From: Scleroderma bovista
Lineage: Eukaryota > Basidiomycota > Agaricomycetes > Boletales > Sclerodermataceae
NCBI GenBank assembly: GCA_037178675.1
Contig: JAYMGJ010000139.1
Location: 62,001 to 126,000 of the forward strand
Length of the DNA stretch: 64,000 bases
Reading direction: 5' to 3'
Part shown: positions 11,777 to 24,775 of the stretch, piece after piece
Numbering within the stretch: position 1 is the stretch's first letter
Layout of the letters: every line of letters starts with the position of its first letter
Program-made: the position numbers and the translations under genes
Notes under the pieces: generated by a model
Seen by the model: only the letters and a program-made list of their open reading frames with translations
Told to the model about the DNA's origin: nothing
The model's database searches: none

Positions 11777-14700
11777 ATGTCTCATGACCGGGAAGCTTTG
11801 GTGCGTAGGACCGCATTCACACTAGCCCACCGCTCAACCTAACCTATTGCAGTGGAGCACAGGGCACGATGAATCAGTCGAAGTAAATCAGCGTGCATTG
11901 ATAGACAAGGTCCTTGCACGATACTCTGGTGAATTTACCGGTGAGATTTCTCGAATGTACCTTCTGGCTGGCTACAGTGTCGTGACCGTACCAACTCAGT
12001 ATTTCGGGAGCTTCTCCAGAACTCGGATGATGCTCGGTCATCTGCAGTAGAGATCCGGTTCGAGACAGCCTCGTACTTACGTCGCAAGGAAGAGGGCGGT
12101 GGAAGTAATACGGCGGAGAAGCTGCCTGACTTGAGTTGTACGCCAGTACGAGACCTTCGAGCGAGAAGTTCATTTACTACTCAGCCTGATGACTTCGTGA
12201 TCTTCTTTTAGGTCACACAGTGGACTTTTAGAAACAATGGGATCATATTTAGAGATGAGGATTGGTCTAGATTGCGTAAGATTGGTGCGTGGGTCTAATC
12301 ATTCACTCCCTACAATCTCCTTGAGCTCGTACACGCGACATGCAGCCGAGGGTAATCCAGATGAAGAGAAGATTGGGGCATTTGGTGTTGGTCCGTTATA
12401 CTTGGTTCTTGTTTCAAGGTGTGATACTTATGCGATAGGACACCAGGCTTCTACAGCTTGTTTTCAGTAACTGAAAACCCATTTGTATCATCTGGAGGTA
12501 GTTATCTCTTCTCTACATGTCCTTTCTTGCTCAGGATTGTTTTCAGGACATGGGATGCAGTTTTATTGGAAAGACAACAAGGATCAGGTACATTTGGGTT
12601 GTTGCGTTGACCACATCTTGGCTCATTTGAGCACCAGCTACACGTCCGGCGTGGTGACCTTCCTTCGAAAGGAAACCCTGATCCATGGACTACCTTTGAA
12701 ATGACTTTGCGAGAAGCTAGTCCAATTCCTCCAGCATTCGACCTGATGCGATTCCTTGCATCATCAATCACCTTTATGGTTCACTTGAATGACGTCAGCG
12801 TGTTTTTCGATGATCATCGCATAGGGCATTTGACCAAGTCTGCTGGAGTCGATAGGGTAGTTAGCATTCCAAAGGGATTGAAGAAATCCAGTAGTCTTAA
12901 CATTATGCGCATTCAGACTATTCAGTCGCATGGTATGTGTCCATTATTCTGCGTGCGATAGTCTAGACTTACCGTTACGTACTCCCAATAGCCATCCGGA
13001 TTAAGGCTGAGGTCATGCAAGCCGTGTATGTTGTGGGCTCTGAGAGGCGTTCTGCGACACACACAGCCGTGCCTCGCAAGCCACAGAGTGGATTTTTCTC
13101 GTCGCTCGTTGCGGCATTCGCGACGCCTAACCCACGCCCCCAAGCTTTGCCCTCCCCACCACCCGTCCCCAAAGACTTGACCGAAATCATCGAAACGAGT
13201 GTGGCACTGACAGTGTTTACCGCTGAAGTCGATGTCAGTGTCGACAAAAAGCTTTCTGTTGAGTTGCTACGGTCGACCAAAAAGAAACCCCCGCAGCAAC
13301 TCAAGTATAGCCTGATTTATGTCAGTCGTTTCGTATGAGCTTTTCAGTATACTAACACATGACTTGAGACTGGGAAAGATGAGTATGACTCGAGTGTGGC
13401 AGCGGAGAAGAACCAGCCAGAAGGCACCGGTGGTAGTGTTTTCCAAGGACTTCGTGCCGATTTGAACGGGTTTGTTTTATCAGCTTGTTACAAGATGGCA
13501 GTGTTCATACCTCTTCAGAGCAAGTCAAGCCAGAGTTTTCATTGTAAGAATCCTCATCTTTATTTATGGTAGACTGAGTGTTTTGCCAGGGCCATGCTAC
13601 CGGGCAAACCACTGGTATAGGTGGACATATGGCGTCAAGGTTTATACCAACAGTTGAGCGGGAGTCTATAGATTTGGTGTGAGCATCTTTCCGAGCCTAT
13701 GCCACTGGTGTTGACATCCATCTTCAGTGACAAGCATGTTGCGGGTAAGTCTACCGCTTGAAAGTGGCTGTCATGCTCACGTCGCCTTAGTCTGGAACAG
13801 AGAGCTCCTTTACGTAGGCGGTTTCTTATGTCGTGTGGCCTACGATCTTGAGCTTGCCAACATCGACGAATTATGGAAAGGAGGAACGAAGCCTTTGGAT
13901 TTCCACCCACAGCCTGAACTTGAAGATTGGCTCCGTCGTCGTTTTCTCCACGTTCTGAAGTTTTTCACTTTTCATGCATCGACACCGTCCTCTGACGTTT
14001 CACACCTGCTTGGAGCAGCATTCTATGGATGTTCCACTCTTCCGCTAAAGCTGTTCTCGTCTGTTGGTGTCCGCAGCGCTTCTGACATCAGGGAGGCCGA
14101 TCCAGTATTTTCACAATTCCTCAAGTATCTCCCTGTCCTCTCTGACTCCATAATGCAAGATGGTGCTCTCATGGTCAAGGCCCTGCAGAATCAAGGGATG
14201 ATCTCACCCATCACTTTCCATGATGTTTTATCAGAATTGCGCCAGCATTCTCTTAACGAAGAAGAGCTTGTCGCATGCCTGAAATGGTGGATCAATTTTC
14301 CTTCTGGAACCTCGGGTGTTGACATGGAAAGAATTCGCACAGAACTGCTTAACGCAGGTGTCTTATGCCCTAGTAACGGCGATGGAAGAGTGCTTCCTCT
14401 ATCCTCAGTCCAGTTTTTCATCAATGCACGAAATCTCGGCGCACACATACCATTGGATGGTCCACTCCCGGTGTCATTGATGCCTCTCGGGGTCACCAAA
14501 CATTTTATGCCAGCACAACTGACCTCCTTCGGATGGAAAGAACTGACCATGGTCGACTGGTTGAAACACGTTTCTAGACCAGATATCATGGGTGATAACC
14601 CAACGTATGACTTCACCAAGTCACCCGAGTGGGCAGAACGTATTTTGACCATCCTTTCCCGCGTGTGGTTTTCCTTGTCGAACGACACGCATGATTCAGT

Positions 14701-17700
14701 AAAGACTGTCTTTTCGGGTAGGAAATGTATTCCGACCACCCATGGTCTACAAGCTCCCGAGGCTACGTATTTTCCAACAGTGAAGATATTTAGCGATCTC
14801 CCAATAGTCCAATTCTCCTCCGGGATCCCGATCAAAGGACAAATGGACAAGTTGTTATCTGTTATCGGTGTTCGAAGACATGTTGAACTTCAACTCGTGT
14901 TTGACCGGTGAGTGGAGTATGGCGAAGGTTATCTGTATATTTAACTGCCCATAGGATGGTTAAGACCGGAGACTGGACCATACCCGATCTCATAGGATAC
15001 CTTGTTTCAGTAAAGGATGATTTGTCTGCAGCGGAAGTCTCTAGATTGACCGTGACGAATGCCTTCATGAAAGAAGGCGAGAATGAGGATCCAAACAAGA
15101 AGAAGACCAGATATCGGGCCAGCGATCTCTATGAACCAGTTGATATCTTCCGTCAGCTTAAGCTACCTGTTCTGGACTGGGGCGAGAAACCCAAATGGAA
15201 AAGTACATCGGAAGAAGGTGGGTTGACTATTGACCTCTAAGGCGGGCGTCTCTGAAGTGGTTTGCAGCTAAGCTTCTGATCCGTCTCGGTCTACGTCGAC
15301 TTCCCCCCTTAAGTACGGTCGTCGAGCTCTGTACCTCCCCGGACCCAGCGGTGTCGACAGTTGCGATCAAGTACTTGTGCGACAACATCCCTTCTAAATA
15401 TCCGGATTACAAGCCCGATGACTTCATAAAGTTTGCGTTCATACCCGCGGAGAATGAAGATGGCCCCCATTTAGGAACCATCCGGGAGGTAGTATATTGA
15501 TAACCCGTGAGTAGGCACTAGTGCTAAGTGGAAAATCCCAGGTCTTCGCAAATCCTAAGTGGAAAGTTCTCGGGTTTTCGGTCGTTCAATCCAACTATCA
15601 GCACGTTGCTGCCAGTAAATTGGGGGTGCAGGAACATCCACCAACATCGATGATTCTATCCTTGTTGGAGAAAACCCCTCCCCAGCACGAAACCATGGCT
15701 CGCCAGTGGTTTGAAATACTGGCTGAACATGTCACAAGTAATGTCATTGACAATTGGGCGCTCATATCATCTAACAGTCACATAGGTTTTCAGCCCTCTC
15801 AACTTTCAGCCTTGTCGAAAATCCCAATTGTGCCCAGCAAGGGATCTGGTTCCCAGCCAATACGCTGGTTAGCTCCTTGCCAATGCTATTTGGGTGATCC
15901 GGCAAAGGGAGAATTTCACTCAAAGTTATTCATCTTTGTCGATTTTGGACCCATTGCGAATAGATTCTTGACTGCATGTGGATCGAAGAATGAACCTTCG
16001 GTAGAGGAGGTCGCTGGAATCTTGATCGCCGATCCCAACAGGTTCTACGACATGGCAGGAGGGTATGAAAAGTATGCATGCGATCAATATCTTGATAGCA
16101 CCAGGCTGACTTATTGATAGCTTCCTGACGGAACTGCGCAACCTTGCTGTCAATCGTCGCCTGTTACCTCCAGCGGTTGTCAGCAAAATGAAGAATTCTC
16201 CTATTTTGCTTGGCGTTCGGCGACAGCCGCCTACGAAGGCTGTCACGGAGAATACACCAGAATTAGACGAATACGGTCTGGAATTCCAACACAGCCTACT
16301 TAGAGTGCGGGATATCGTGATCGCTGACGATACGAATGCATATCAGTTGTTTGGTGATTCGATCTTTGCCGCTCCTCAGGAAGATCTGCTAGAAGGTAAG
16401 TCCTTACGGAGAAGGCAGTATAGTTGCTGACCTGTCATACCAGGTTTCTACGCATGGCTGGGGTGCAGACACTTGAGCTCAGTTGTCCGTGAAGAGTACA
16501 AGGTATCAAGTGAGATACCTAACACAAAGACTGCCACCGAGACACGCACGCTTGTTTTGGAAAGGCTCCCGCTATTCCTCCATGAGCACACTCATACACG
16601 GACGACAGTGACATTGTCGTGGCTTTCGAAGCCGGAGAACTTCAAAGTAAGGGTCTTCGGGAAACTGACAATAGTCAAAACCCTCGACACTGGCACTGTT
16701 CGGTCGACCCGCACGCAAGACGCATCGGCTGCTGCAAAGCGGCTGGGGCAAGGGGCCATAGAGTTGTGGCTTTCTTACAGCGGGCAAGTGGATATGTATG
16801 AGTAAGCTACGCCTAACACGCCGCGTTAACCTCCTACTCATGCAGAAATGTAGAGTGGCAACATCTTTGTGTCGGTTGTTGTTCGAAACCATGAAAGTTA
16901 ACGATGCGTTACTCTTCATGACTATCTTGTCCACCGATCTTAAGGCGTTAAAACGACGGGGCTATAATGGCACGTCTCTACTGCGAGTCATATTTTTGTT
17001 GCTGATCCTATTCCAGTTGATAAGATTCTCAAGCAACAACAACAGCATGAGAAACAAATACTTGAAGACGCAAAGAAGAACCGCTTTGTTGGCATTGAAA
17101 TGGCACATGATTCAAAGCCTCAACAACCTAGATCAACTCGTGCTCCTATTTCGCCTTCTGCAAAAGCCCCTATACGTCCTCCCGCCCCCCCGGGAGGTTG
17201 GGAACCCGCTCCAGGTTCCTCACCTCTTCCCAACTACGAAGCACAGTCCTCCCAGCAGATATTGAAAGAGGATGAAGCACTCTCTGATCAGGCCCCCAAT
17301 GGGATGAAATCGTTCAGTAACGCGCTTCAGAGCTTCACGCGCAAGCTAGCTACAATGGCACCCCAGAATATATCGCAGGAAGTTACGAAAGCCGTAAGAT
17401 CACAGTAAGTTTCGACTGGGCTATACAGGTTCCCTTCTTGACCCGCTACAGAATTTCACGTGGTGTCACTCCTCAAGGCAACATCCGTGAGCCCACATAT
17501 ATCTCCTCACCCCACTTGTCGTTGATTCATCGTATGCTTCAGGTTCTAATGTGGACATGGCGATAAAGGCATGCAGACCAGAACAAGAGAGGCTTCTTCA
17601 CAACAGACAGAAAATGGAGGTCGTCAATGAATCTCTCGATGAAGGCTACTGTGACATTTCTGGCCATGTCGGGGAATTAGACCACTTGGGAACTGTCGGT

Positions 17701-18274
17701 GAAACTAAAGTCTTTGTCACAAGGGGTTGTTCCATTCATGGTTTTAACGTCATTGATCATCTGACAAATTTCATAGATGTGCCAGACAGAGCGACGTTTA
17801 TGACACGTAAGCTTGACATCCTCCAGTGTTTCATCCACGTTGTGGCTCCTCTCAGCAAGGTGTACGACCTTCCCATGTCGGCGCTACACATATTCTTTGA
17901 CACTGCTGGGGGCTTGATTGCATTCAATCGCAATGGTAGTCTGTTCCTGAATCTGCGCTATTTCGAAGCCTGGCGTAAGTCACTTCCTCTTTTTGTCTGT
18001 TCCTAATCGACTATTTTTTTCCCCAAGATGGTGAGGATGTTAAGAGAGGCGACCTTTCGCAAGCTCAGATATCCTGGCAAGTACTTCTTGCAACCATCTT
18101 ACATTGTAACTTAGCACACTATTCTACAGGTTCTTCACTCTCGCCCATGAGATCGCCCATAATCTTGTAGAAGCCCACAATTCCGAGCATGAATTTTATT
18201 TCTCCGCCATCTGCGAAACTCACGTTGTCGCGTTATCGAGACTTCTTGCTTCAAACTCCGTATCCCAGGTCTAA
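11777..18274 (+). CDS. Giant GHKL-ATPase / DUF3684 protein with C-terminal zincin-like motif
   Basis: Twenty-five exons (11777-11800, 11853-11940, 12000-12145, 12212-12284, 12346-12390, 12447-12497, 12535-12587, 12632-12932, 12992-13320, 13369-13469, 13519-13543, 13592-13678, 13728-13744, 13791-14907, 14955-15217, 15268-15488, 15542-16062, 16121-16395, 16444-16795, 16846-16969, 17017-17404, 17452-17486, 17543-17974, 18028-18076, 18130-18274) close at 1753 aa with no stop. Residues about 38-135 form a sacsin/Hsp90-like ATP fold: N-box VFRELLQNSDDA, then KIGAFGVGFYSLFSV. GHATGQTTGIGGHMASRFIP lies near residue 430. The central 900 residues are DUF3684. Residues about 1400-1530 are Pro/Ser-rich. 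The end carries HEIAHNLVEAH (H1712, E1713, H1716, H1722), a metzincin-like HExxHxxxxxH spacing. Two introns start with GC (16970, 18077). Function unknown; a chaperone-like or ATP-gated protease role is inference. Confidence 0.88.
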
Positions 18275-19220
18275 TTTGCCATCCACTATATCCGGACTGT
18301 ATATTACCCTGATATGATGGCCCGTTGTTATCAATGGTCCACTGGCTACACAATACTTTACACGTTTAAGGATTTCATGATTCAACCTCGTATGTGGCAT
18401 TAGTCGGCACTGGGCCTCAGTGAATGCCATCGGTCCGTAGAGAGAGCCTCCGACATGTGCTGGACACGAGGCGAGGGTGAAGGAGAGATTTTGTAGTTTA
18501 CCCAGACAAGCTAATGGATCAAGATACCTTCTGTACTCCATTGTGAAACTAGGTAACCTGCTTATCATCTAATTTGCCGACCCACACAATACTGCCAGAC
18601 GAACATACAACGAAAATTCAGCGGTACGTAAACGAAAAAGACACCTTTCTCAGTCTCTCTAAGCCATACGAGTCTCCTCTCTTTGTAGCGGAAGATAGTC
18701 ACCATGTGCAGGGCAATGGCGCTCACTGCCGTCCTGAAGGTATGCGGAATTTGCTACGCGTGCCCGCGACTCGAGCCTAGGGGATTCATCCTGTATGTAT
18801 AGGTTTTACATGGAACATGGTAGCAGATATCGCATATGGGCATCGCAATGATTGTGCACCGTATTCGTTTTCACTATTACTGGTGCATTCAAGGTGAGCG
18901 TTTGATCTTCATTGTCAGGCTTCCGTACGCCAGCCAGATCCCAACCGAACTCCAGAGATCTCATCAATAGCCCATCAGGAGCGGCGACTCGTCGGCCGTA
19001 TTGGGACCCTCTTATAAGTTCCAATGTAACTTAAATGGACAAGGTTCACCTGATAACAGAGACGCTGGGAAAAACTGAACTGTGGGCGATTCTCATCGCG
19101 GGTGGATCCACAGCAAGTTCTACAAAGTACTCATCACGTGGGCACAGCGTCAACCATTGTGATTGTATCAAGTGGCGTTTATCGCAGGTCCTGTCCACCT
19201 CCCACCACTCTCCGAACGAT
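18275..19220. other. Intergenic with possible minus-strand fragment
   Basis: A minus-strand frame at 18251-18568 (..YRRYLDPLACLGKLQNLSF..) and another at 18806-19024 read like protein. The first overlaps the tail of the HATPase gene on the opposite strand. I could not join them into one gene or name a family. They may be exons of an F-box/LRR-type gene or a relic. The rest shows nothing. Confidence 0.3.
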
Positions 19221-20145
19221 ATGGGCAACCCAAAGACCACTGGTGGCAACCAGGAAACCCCGAATCGGGATGCGGCGTTGGAGGAGTTGGCCAAGTCTGC
19301 TGTGGTGAATGCTGTTGAGCCAGTCACTACCAAACTTGGCGAGCTCCAGCATCGTTTGGACGCCATTGCAGACCACATTACCGAGAATACAATCGCCAAG
19401 CATGATACCATGCTACAAGACCGTCTCAAACCAATTGATGACCACCTCCATACAGTCCAAGCTGAGATCCTTGGACACATAAACCAGCGCCTCGATCCAC
19501 TAAATGACAATTTCAACACGCTCCAGAATCAGGTCCTCGATGTGGATAAGCATGTTGACCGCCTTAGTCGGTCTGTGCAGTCAACCCATGACGATGTTAG
19601 GGCTGTGGGTAGTTCTCAGACAAGACTAGCAGCTGAGACGCTTGTGAGGGCCTCTCAGGTCAGTTCCTTGTCCTAATTCTCATGCCCTGTTCCATCTATT
19701 CCCCGACCTGTTCATTTTTGCGAGCGGTGTTTGATGACCAAATCTCTGGCAGCTGTTTAATACAGGATGTGGATTAGGATTGTCTCGTAGATTCGAAGTC
19801 ATTCCCTTCGTCACTCATGATGCAGTCGAATGGCCCGATGCTGTGGGTACATGATTTCTCCCCCTTGTCACATATCCCTCAAATGGTTTGCCTTTCTTCC
19901 AGTTCGATTTGCCTCCGCTGCGTGATGTGCATGCGATAAACAGTCTGAATGACGATGAACTTCAATTGTACCTGGCGGGATATAACATCAATCATGAATC
20001 ACTGGATCGGGCGGGGAAGCTACACAGGCTCAAGACCCACATTGGTTGCATTGATGATGGCTCTGTTTCCATCCTTCCGACGGTGATGGTTATGGGGCTC
20101 CTAGTTGCTGCCTTGCTGATTTTATTCCCTGATACGGTTTTATGA
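19221..20145 (+). CDS. Mug135-like C-terminal domain protein with membrane tail (copy 1)
   Basis: Exons 19221-19658, 19753-19842 and 19903-20145 close at 256 aa. Residues 1-146 are a long helical, coiled-coil-like region (ELQHRLDAIADHI.., LDPLNDNFNTLQNQV). Exons 2-3 carry the Mug135-type domain: SRRFEVIPF, DLPPLRDVHAINSLND, LAGYNINHESL. The last 25 residues are hydrophobic (LPTVMVMGLLVAALLILFP), so the protein could be tail-anchored. S. pombe mug135 is meiotically up-regulated; biochemical function is unknown. The start was chosen at 19221 because it aligns with the start of the paralog at 23751. Exon phases of the two genes are identical (0,0), with donor GTGGGT after DA in both. Confidence 0.78.
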
Positions 20146-21818
20146 ATTATTTCCTTATCTCCGCCACATTCTTGTAATTGTTCGGTGTATGCTCTTGCTG
20201 ACGGACCAGTTAGCCATGTATATTACACCTACGGGTCGCGTTCCTTGTACGCTACGAGTTCTACCTACGGCCATGTGCCGCATTCATACCTTGATACCTT
20301 GTACTACTGTTTCCTACTCCCCGGCCTTCGCTTAGTAGTTCCCACTTCCCATCATCTAACCAACCCGTAACAACGCTTTGCAAGGTTCCCTTCAGTGACT
20401 CGGCATCATAAGTGGTAGCTAATGACTGCACGCAGTGCAAGGACTCGGCAAAGCGACTGCCTCGATTAGATACCATAGTATATCATTGCTCAAGCCAAAT
20501 GACAAAATGCGCAACGCGAGCATTATGACGGAACTGATGGCCCCGAGTCTTCAAGATTTGAATCGGTGCATCAAGCAGAGCATACTAGCAGTGAAGCCCA
20601 GGATATTCCCAATCCCTCACCCAGGCCAGACGAAGACTTCTATCATAGGAGCTCAGGAGCTCAAAGGCCGGGAGCCGAGCACACTGTAGTTTGCTGATGG
20701 AATCGCGGTGAGGACTTACTATTTCCCGTTCATGTTACCAAGTTGTATTGAACTTGATACATGTCTTCTGAAGACAAAATCACAACATCAAGGTTTCATT
20801 CCGGTTGTTCAGTCAGATGAGTGAATGGCTGTCGAAGGTGCATCTAAGCGTAAGCAGACCAATATTGAATGGGCACGGTGACGAAGAGTCAATTGAAGCT
20901 GATTTCGCAATCCGGATAGTAAAAATTTGAGACAGACTGGAAAAAATAAGAAGCACACTTGCCCATGCAATGATACAGGTGATCGTTTTATACCAGACTG
21001 ACTAATACTTGCATTTAGTCTCTATGGAACAGGTAAGTATTGTGGCCAAACCGTGTAACGCTGTCAGGCGAACTTGCAGACACTGTCTACGGTGTCATTC
21101 GACTTGGTAGGCATGAAGGCGCATGACCAACTCAATGGAAAGTGCAACTAGACCAAAGTCTGCCTCACTTGCGCAACTCGTGGGCATAAATTGTGCTGGC
21201 GCAACCGCATCGTTGACGCGGCATGATTGCTGTTCAGGCTCGGAGCGTCTGGCAGGGGTATTTACAGTGAGTATTTTTCTTCTGCCATTTATCTGCCTTC
21301 TCAGCGCATATAAGACATAAAGAGAAGACACCACCACGCCTGTATGGATACCATTCCGCAGTTGTCAATCACTGAGGGCCGCTATCAGGGGCTCACGATC
21401 GTCACTACGGTATCGGCAGGGTCAACTTCTGGCTCAACCGGAAAATCTCTACTAGCCTCTTTAAATTTGGTTTCCACTGACGGACTTGTGATGGAAATCA
21501 ATTCCCATGGATCTCCACCCGGCTTCCTTCCCTTTAACTTCTTTCCCGAGGCGGGACTCTTGCTGAGAAGTCGAATGGCCCGACTACTCAAGTCAGCCTA
21601 GTAGACATCGTTTCCCCGCACGTCGCCTTAAGCTTGCACGCCACTTTCTAGTACGCCGACTGACTCTCGACTTACGTCTCTGAGATCCACGTGTTACCAT
21701 ATGTCCCTGTTACGGTATTTCCCACGGTCGAACACATATATGTACCTTGAAATCGATTTCGCCCACAGTCGCCTCCTCCCGAACAAGAATCAAAGCCAGC
21801 GAAACAAGTCAGACTGTC
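20146..21818. other. Intergenic, one weak ORF
   Basis: 1.7 kb upstream of the CFEM gene. A plus-strand frame with ATG at 21344-21601 (85 codons, MDTIPQLSITEGRY..) may be part of a small gene but has no recognised motif. Nothing else is supported. Confidence 0.3.
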
Positions 21819-22508
21819 ATGTTCGCCAACTCCAAGTCTCTAGTCGTCCTTGTCGCTGCCTCCATCCTCGCTGTTCAGGCGCAGTCTGGCAGTGAGACTT
21901 CCAATGCGCCCTCTTCCACCCCCTCTTTAAGTGCCTGCCTCGTTCAGTGTGTTACTTCGGCTGCCCAGAGTGCGGGCTGTAGCGGCTTGTAAGCTACCCT
22001 ATCTCTTCTAGCCAAGTACCGTATTCATTCCAACGCATGCAACAGCACAGACTTGGCTTGCGTCTGCTCGTCTGCTTCCTTCCAAACTACCGCTGGCGAA
22101 TGCTTGCAGACCAACTGCACACCTGAAGACGTCCAGACCGCCCAGGCTCTTGGACAACAGGAGTGCGGAGGTATGTGAGCTATCTACTGTTATCTGGCCC
22201 TTACTTATGCACGTCCAGGAACCACAACTTCTGGAGGTTCCGAGTCGACTGGCACTAGTACGACGACTCCTACCTCGGTCACGGGCAGCTCTGTTTCTAC
22301 AACCGCCACAGCGCCTAGCACCACCCCTACTAGTAGCCACACCACGACCACAACTACGTCATCCAAAACGTCAGGCACTGGCACTAGCACCAGCACTGCT
22401 ACCTCGACCAACGCCGCAGCTGGTCTCGTACCCTTCGCTTTCGGGGGCTTCTTCGGCACCCTCGTTGCTTCCGCTGGTGCGCTCGTTGGTGCTGCCCTGG
22501 TGCTTTGA
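21819..22508 (+). CDS. CFEM-domain GPI-anchored cell-surface protein
   Basis: Exons 21819-21988, 22046-22170 and 22219-22508 close at 194 aa. Residues 1-22 are a signal peptide (MFANSKSLVVLVAASILAVQ). The CFEM domain (about 36-100) has the full eight cysteines: ACLVQC, GC, DLACVC, GEC, TNC, QEC. A Ser/Thr-only linker of about 65 residues follows, then a C-terminal hydrophobic GPI-attachment signal ending LVGAALVL. CFEM proteins sit in the cell wall or membrane; some bind heme or iron, others act in host contact. The aspartate between the third and fourth Cys (TDLAC) is where heme-binding CFEM proteins place their iron ligand, so heme binding is possible but not shown. A long antisense frame over exon 3 is a composition artefact. 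Confidence 0.92.
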
Positions 22509-23716
22509 ACGTGTGTGGCGTTCTTGGCATGACAAAATGACGCGCCTCGTTTCCACAAGGCTGTTCCTCGTGCCCTGTCACGTGAGCGTGTTGTCAACTT
22601 GTCGTTCCTTAACTGCATCTAGAACATTTGTTTTGATCTTGACGAACTATTCACGAACATTGTAGTCCTTGTTTATGTAGGTTGGATTCTTTGAGCTTGG
22701 CAACGTAGTTGAATGGACCACAATCCAATCAATTGATGACATATGATAGCCCATGAAGGCATCGGTATGCGAGACCTCGGTTTTACTCCTAAAACATATA
22801 AGCAGCTCCACCGCATCATGCTGTGTGTTCGTCGGTGGCTTTACGTTCTGCTCTCTCGTCCATTGCGTCCTGCTGAACTCAGCAGTGGTGACGCTCCACT
22901 GGGGCACCCTACATCTTGAATTCCCCCCTAGTCGTCAATAGTAGACTATTATTTGTTCCTCGATCAGGGATTGGGGTGTCTAGTACGGATACTACCTGTA
23001 TTCTGCGCGTCATCATCCATTCATGTGGTACGTACTTACTACGAAAGTGATCCGCCATCGCTCCTCGCTGTCTCAGTGCGCCAGTGTCTTCATGGTCGGA
23101 GTGGCAGGCGACCAGGCTCATCTCTCCGGCCATGACGACACTATCCTGTATCGGCAAGGTAGTGCTTTGGTATGCAAAGGGCATAAGCAGATGAACTGGA
23201 GGAGGGTGAAGGGTGAAGGCGGTTGTGATGTGAGGGCAAACAGAAGCAGTGACTGTTTAATCTCAGACCGTGAGGCCATCTAGTCATCAGCGCTCAGCCA
23301 GTGACTCTGCACGTCGCGTGGTTCCACTACACCGCTTTGCTTCCTGTGCGACCATTGGAGAAAGATAAGACCCATGATGGAATCCCAGGTGTGTATTTGA
23401 GTCATCGCATCCATCTATACTAGCTCCTCGCAGGTGCGTATGAGAATTCATTCTGTGTCGGACCACGGGATGGGAACTTAGGAACTTGGTGACCCCGTCG
23501 AGTCCGTGTCCAGGAATACCTCAGATCGGGGATCCGAGCAGTTCCCTTGAGCACCAGAGCCGCCCGCACCCACAGAGGACCAGCAACTTTCCAAACCAAG
23601 ATAGCTCTAGATCGCATGCCACTCCACAGCAAGTGCAAGTCAACAATACATTCATCACACGTGGGCTAACCTCAATTATTGTAAAGGTCTCTCACCCTGA
23701 TACCAGGGGCGGGGGA
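22509..23716. other. Intergenic, no gene seen
   Basis: About 1.2 kb between the CFEM gene and the second Mug135-like gene. Short frames on both strands (e.g. minus 22909-23184) show no family signature. Confidence 0.35.
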
Positions 23717-23722
23717 TATAAA
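23717..23722 (+). promoter_or_regulatory. TATA box of Mug135-like copy 2
   Basis: TATAAA in a G-rich surround (gggggatataaagcag), 29 bp before the ATG at 23751. This implies a very short 5' leader. Copy 1 has no equivalent box at this distance, so the paralogs probably differ in regulation. Confidence 0.55.
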
Positions 23723-23750
23723 GCAGTTGGGTTGAAATTGCGCCACAGAA

Positions 23751-24775
23751 ATGTCGTCTAGAAACCAAGAGCGCCCTCCTCCAACCCCCATGTCTCAGAC
23801 CCATCAGAACCAGGATAATAATTTCACCGGTAGCACCCAGGGGACGCGGAACCGGGATGCCGGGATGCAGGAGCTTGTCACGTCTGCTGTGGCGACTGCT
23901 CTGAGGCCAGTCGCTTCCAGACTTGACGGACTCCGGCAGCAGCTAGATCCCATCACGGCTCACATCACCAATAATACAGTCACTCCAACTATTTTACAAA
24001 CCCATCTCAATCCGATGAACCAATCTCTCCAGTCACTCCAGGGTCAGGTCGATCGGATTGAGCAACAAGTCAATCCATTGAACGACCGCCTGGGCGCAGT
24101 CCAGAATCAGATCCTACAGGGGATGGATCAGAGGTTCAACGTCCTGGAACAGGCCGTGCAGGTCACCAATGGAGAAATTCAGACCGTTAACAGAGACCAG
24201 ATAGATGTAAATACCTCAGCAGCTAATGCCCTTGTCAGCTCGTACCAGGTGCGTTGTACATTCTTGGTTTTAAATCTTGTCACCTATCCATGTTATCCAA
24301 CTCGTTCGACCCCATCTGTCCTTCGTTATCATCTTGGAGTGGCTCATAAATGACCAAGCTCTAAATAGATTTACAATTCAGGTTGCGAGTCAGGATTAAC
24401 TCGCCCGTTCAAAGTCATTCCTTTCATACGAGAGAGAGGTGTGACCGAATCACCAGATGCTGTGGGTGTCGATCCTCTCTCCTTCTCATCTTTCCCTGAA
24501 ATTCTTGATCGTAATCTCCGTCTACGTAGCTCAGTCTTCCTCTGCTGCGTGACGTGCCTGCAATCAATAGCGTCAATGACCACGATCTTGACCAGTACTT
24601 GGACGGGTACAATATTGACCATGTTGGATTGAGCCGAGCTGCAAAATTGCGCGAGCTTAGGGTTTACATTGGTTGCACTCCGACAGATGATGCGCCACCT
24701 TCACATATGTCGAGTCTCGTGTACATGTTCCTTCTAGGATTCTTCTTCCTTGTTTGGTTCCCCGACCATTTTTAG
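23751..24775 (+). CDS. Mug135-like C-terminal domain protein with membrane tail (copy 2)
   Basis: Exons 23751-24248, 24369-24461 and 24530-24775 close at 278 aa. The N terminus is Gln/Asn/Pro-rich, then a helical region (QVDRIEQQVNPLNDRL..). The Mug135-like domain reads IYNSGCESGLTRPFKVIPF, then LSLPLLRDVPAINSVND and LDGYNIDHVGLSRAAKL. The final 22 residues are hydrophobic (MFLLGFFFLVWFP). The same exon borders, exon phases and order as copy 1 at 19221 show gene duplication. Overall identity looks low apart from the domain, so the duplication is old or under relaxed constraint. Function unknown. Confidence 0.8.

Noticed and set aside
15489..15541. A 26-bp intron ending at 15514 in the HATPase gene
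   Set aside because: Too short to splice; the later acceptor CCCAG at 15541 gives a 53-bp intron and restores the family sequence IREVFANPKW.
17487..17542. Apparent frameshift in the large HATPase gene between ..GNI and SNVDM..
   Set aside because: A 56-bp intron (GTGAGC..CTTCAG) joins the exons in frame; the gene is intact.
22205..22618. 137-codon antisense frame over the CFEM gene
   Set aside because: Produced by the Ser/Thr-rich linker read on the other strand; the sense gene has signal peptide, eight cysteines and splice sites.
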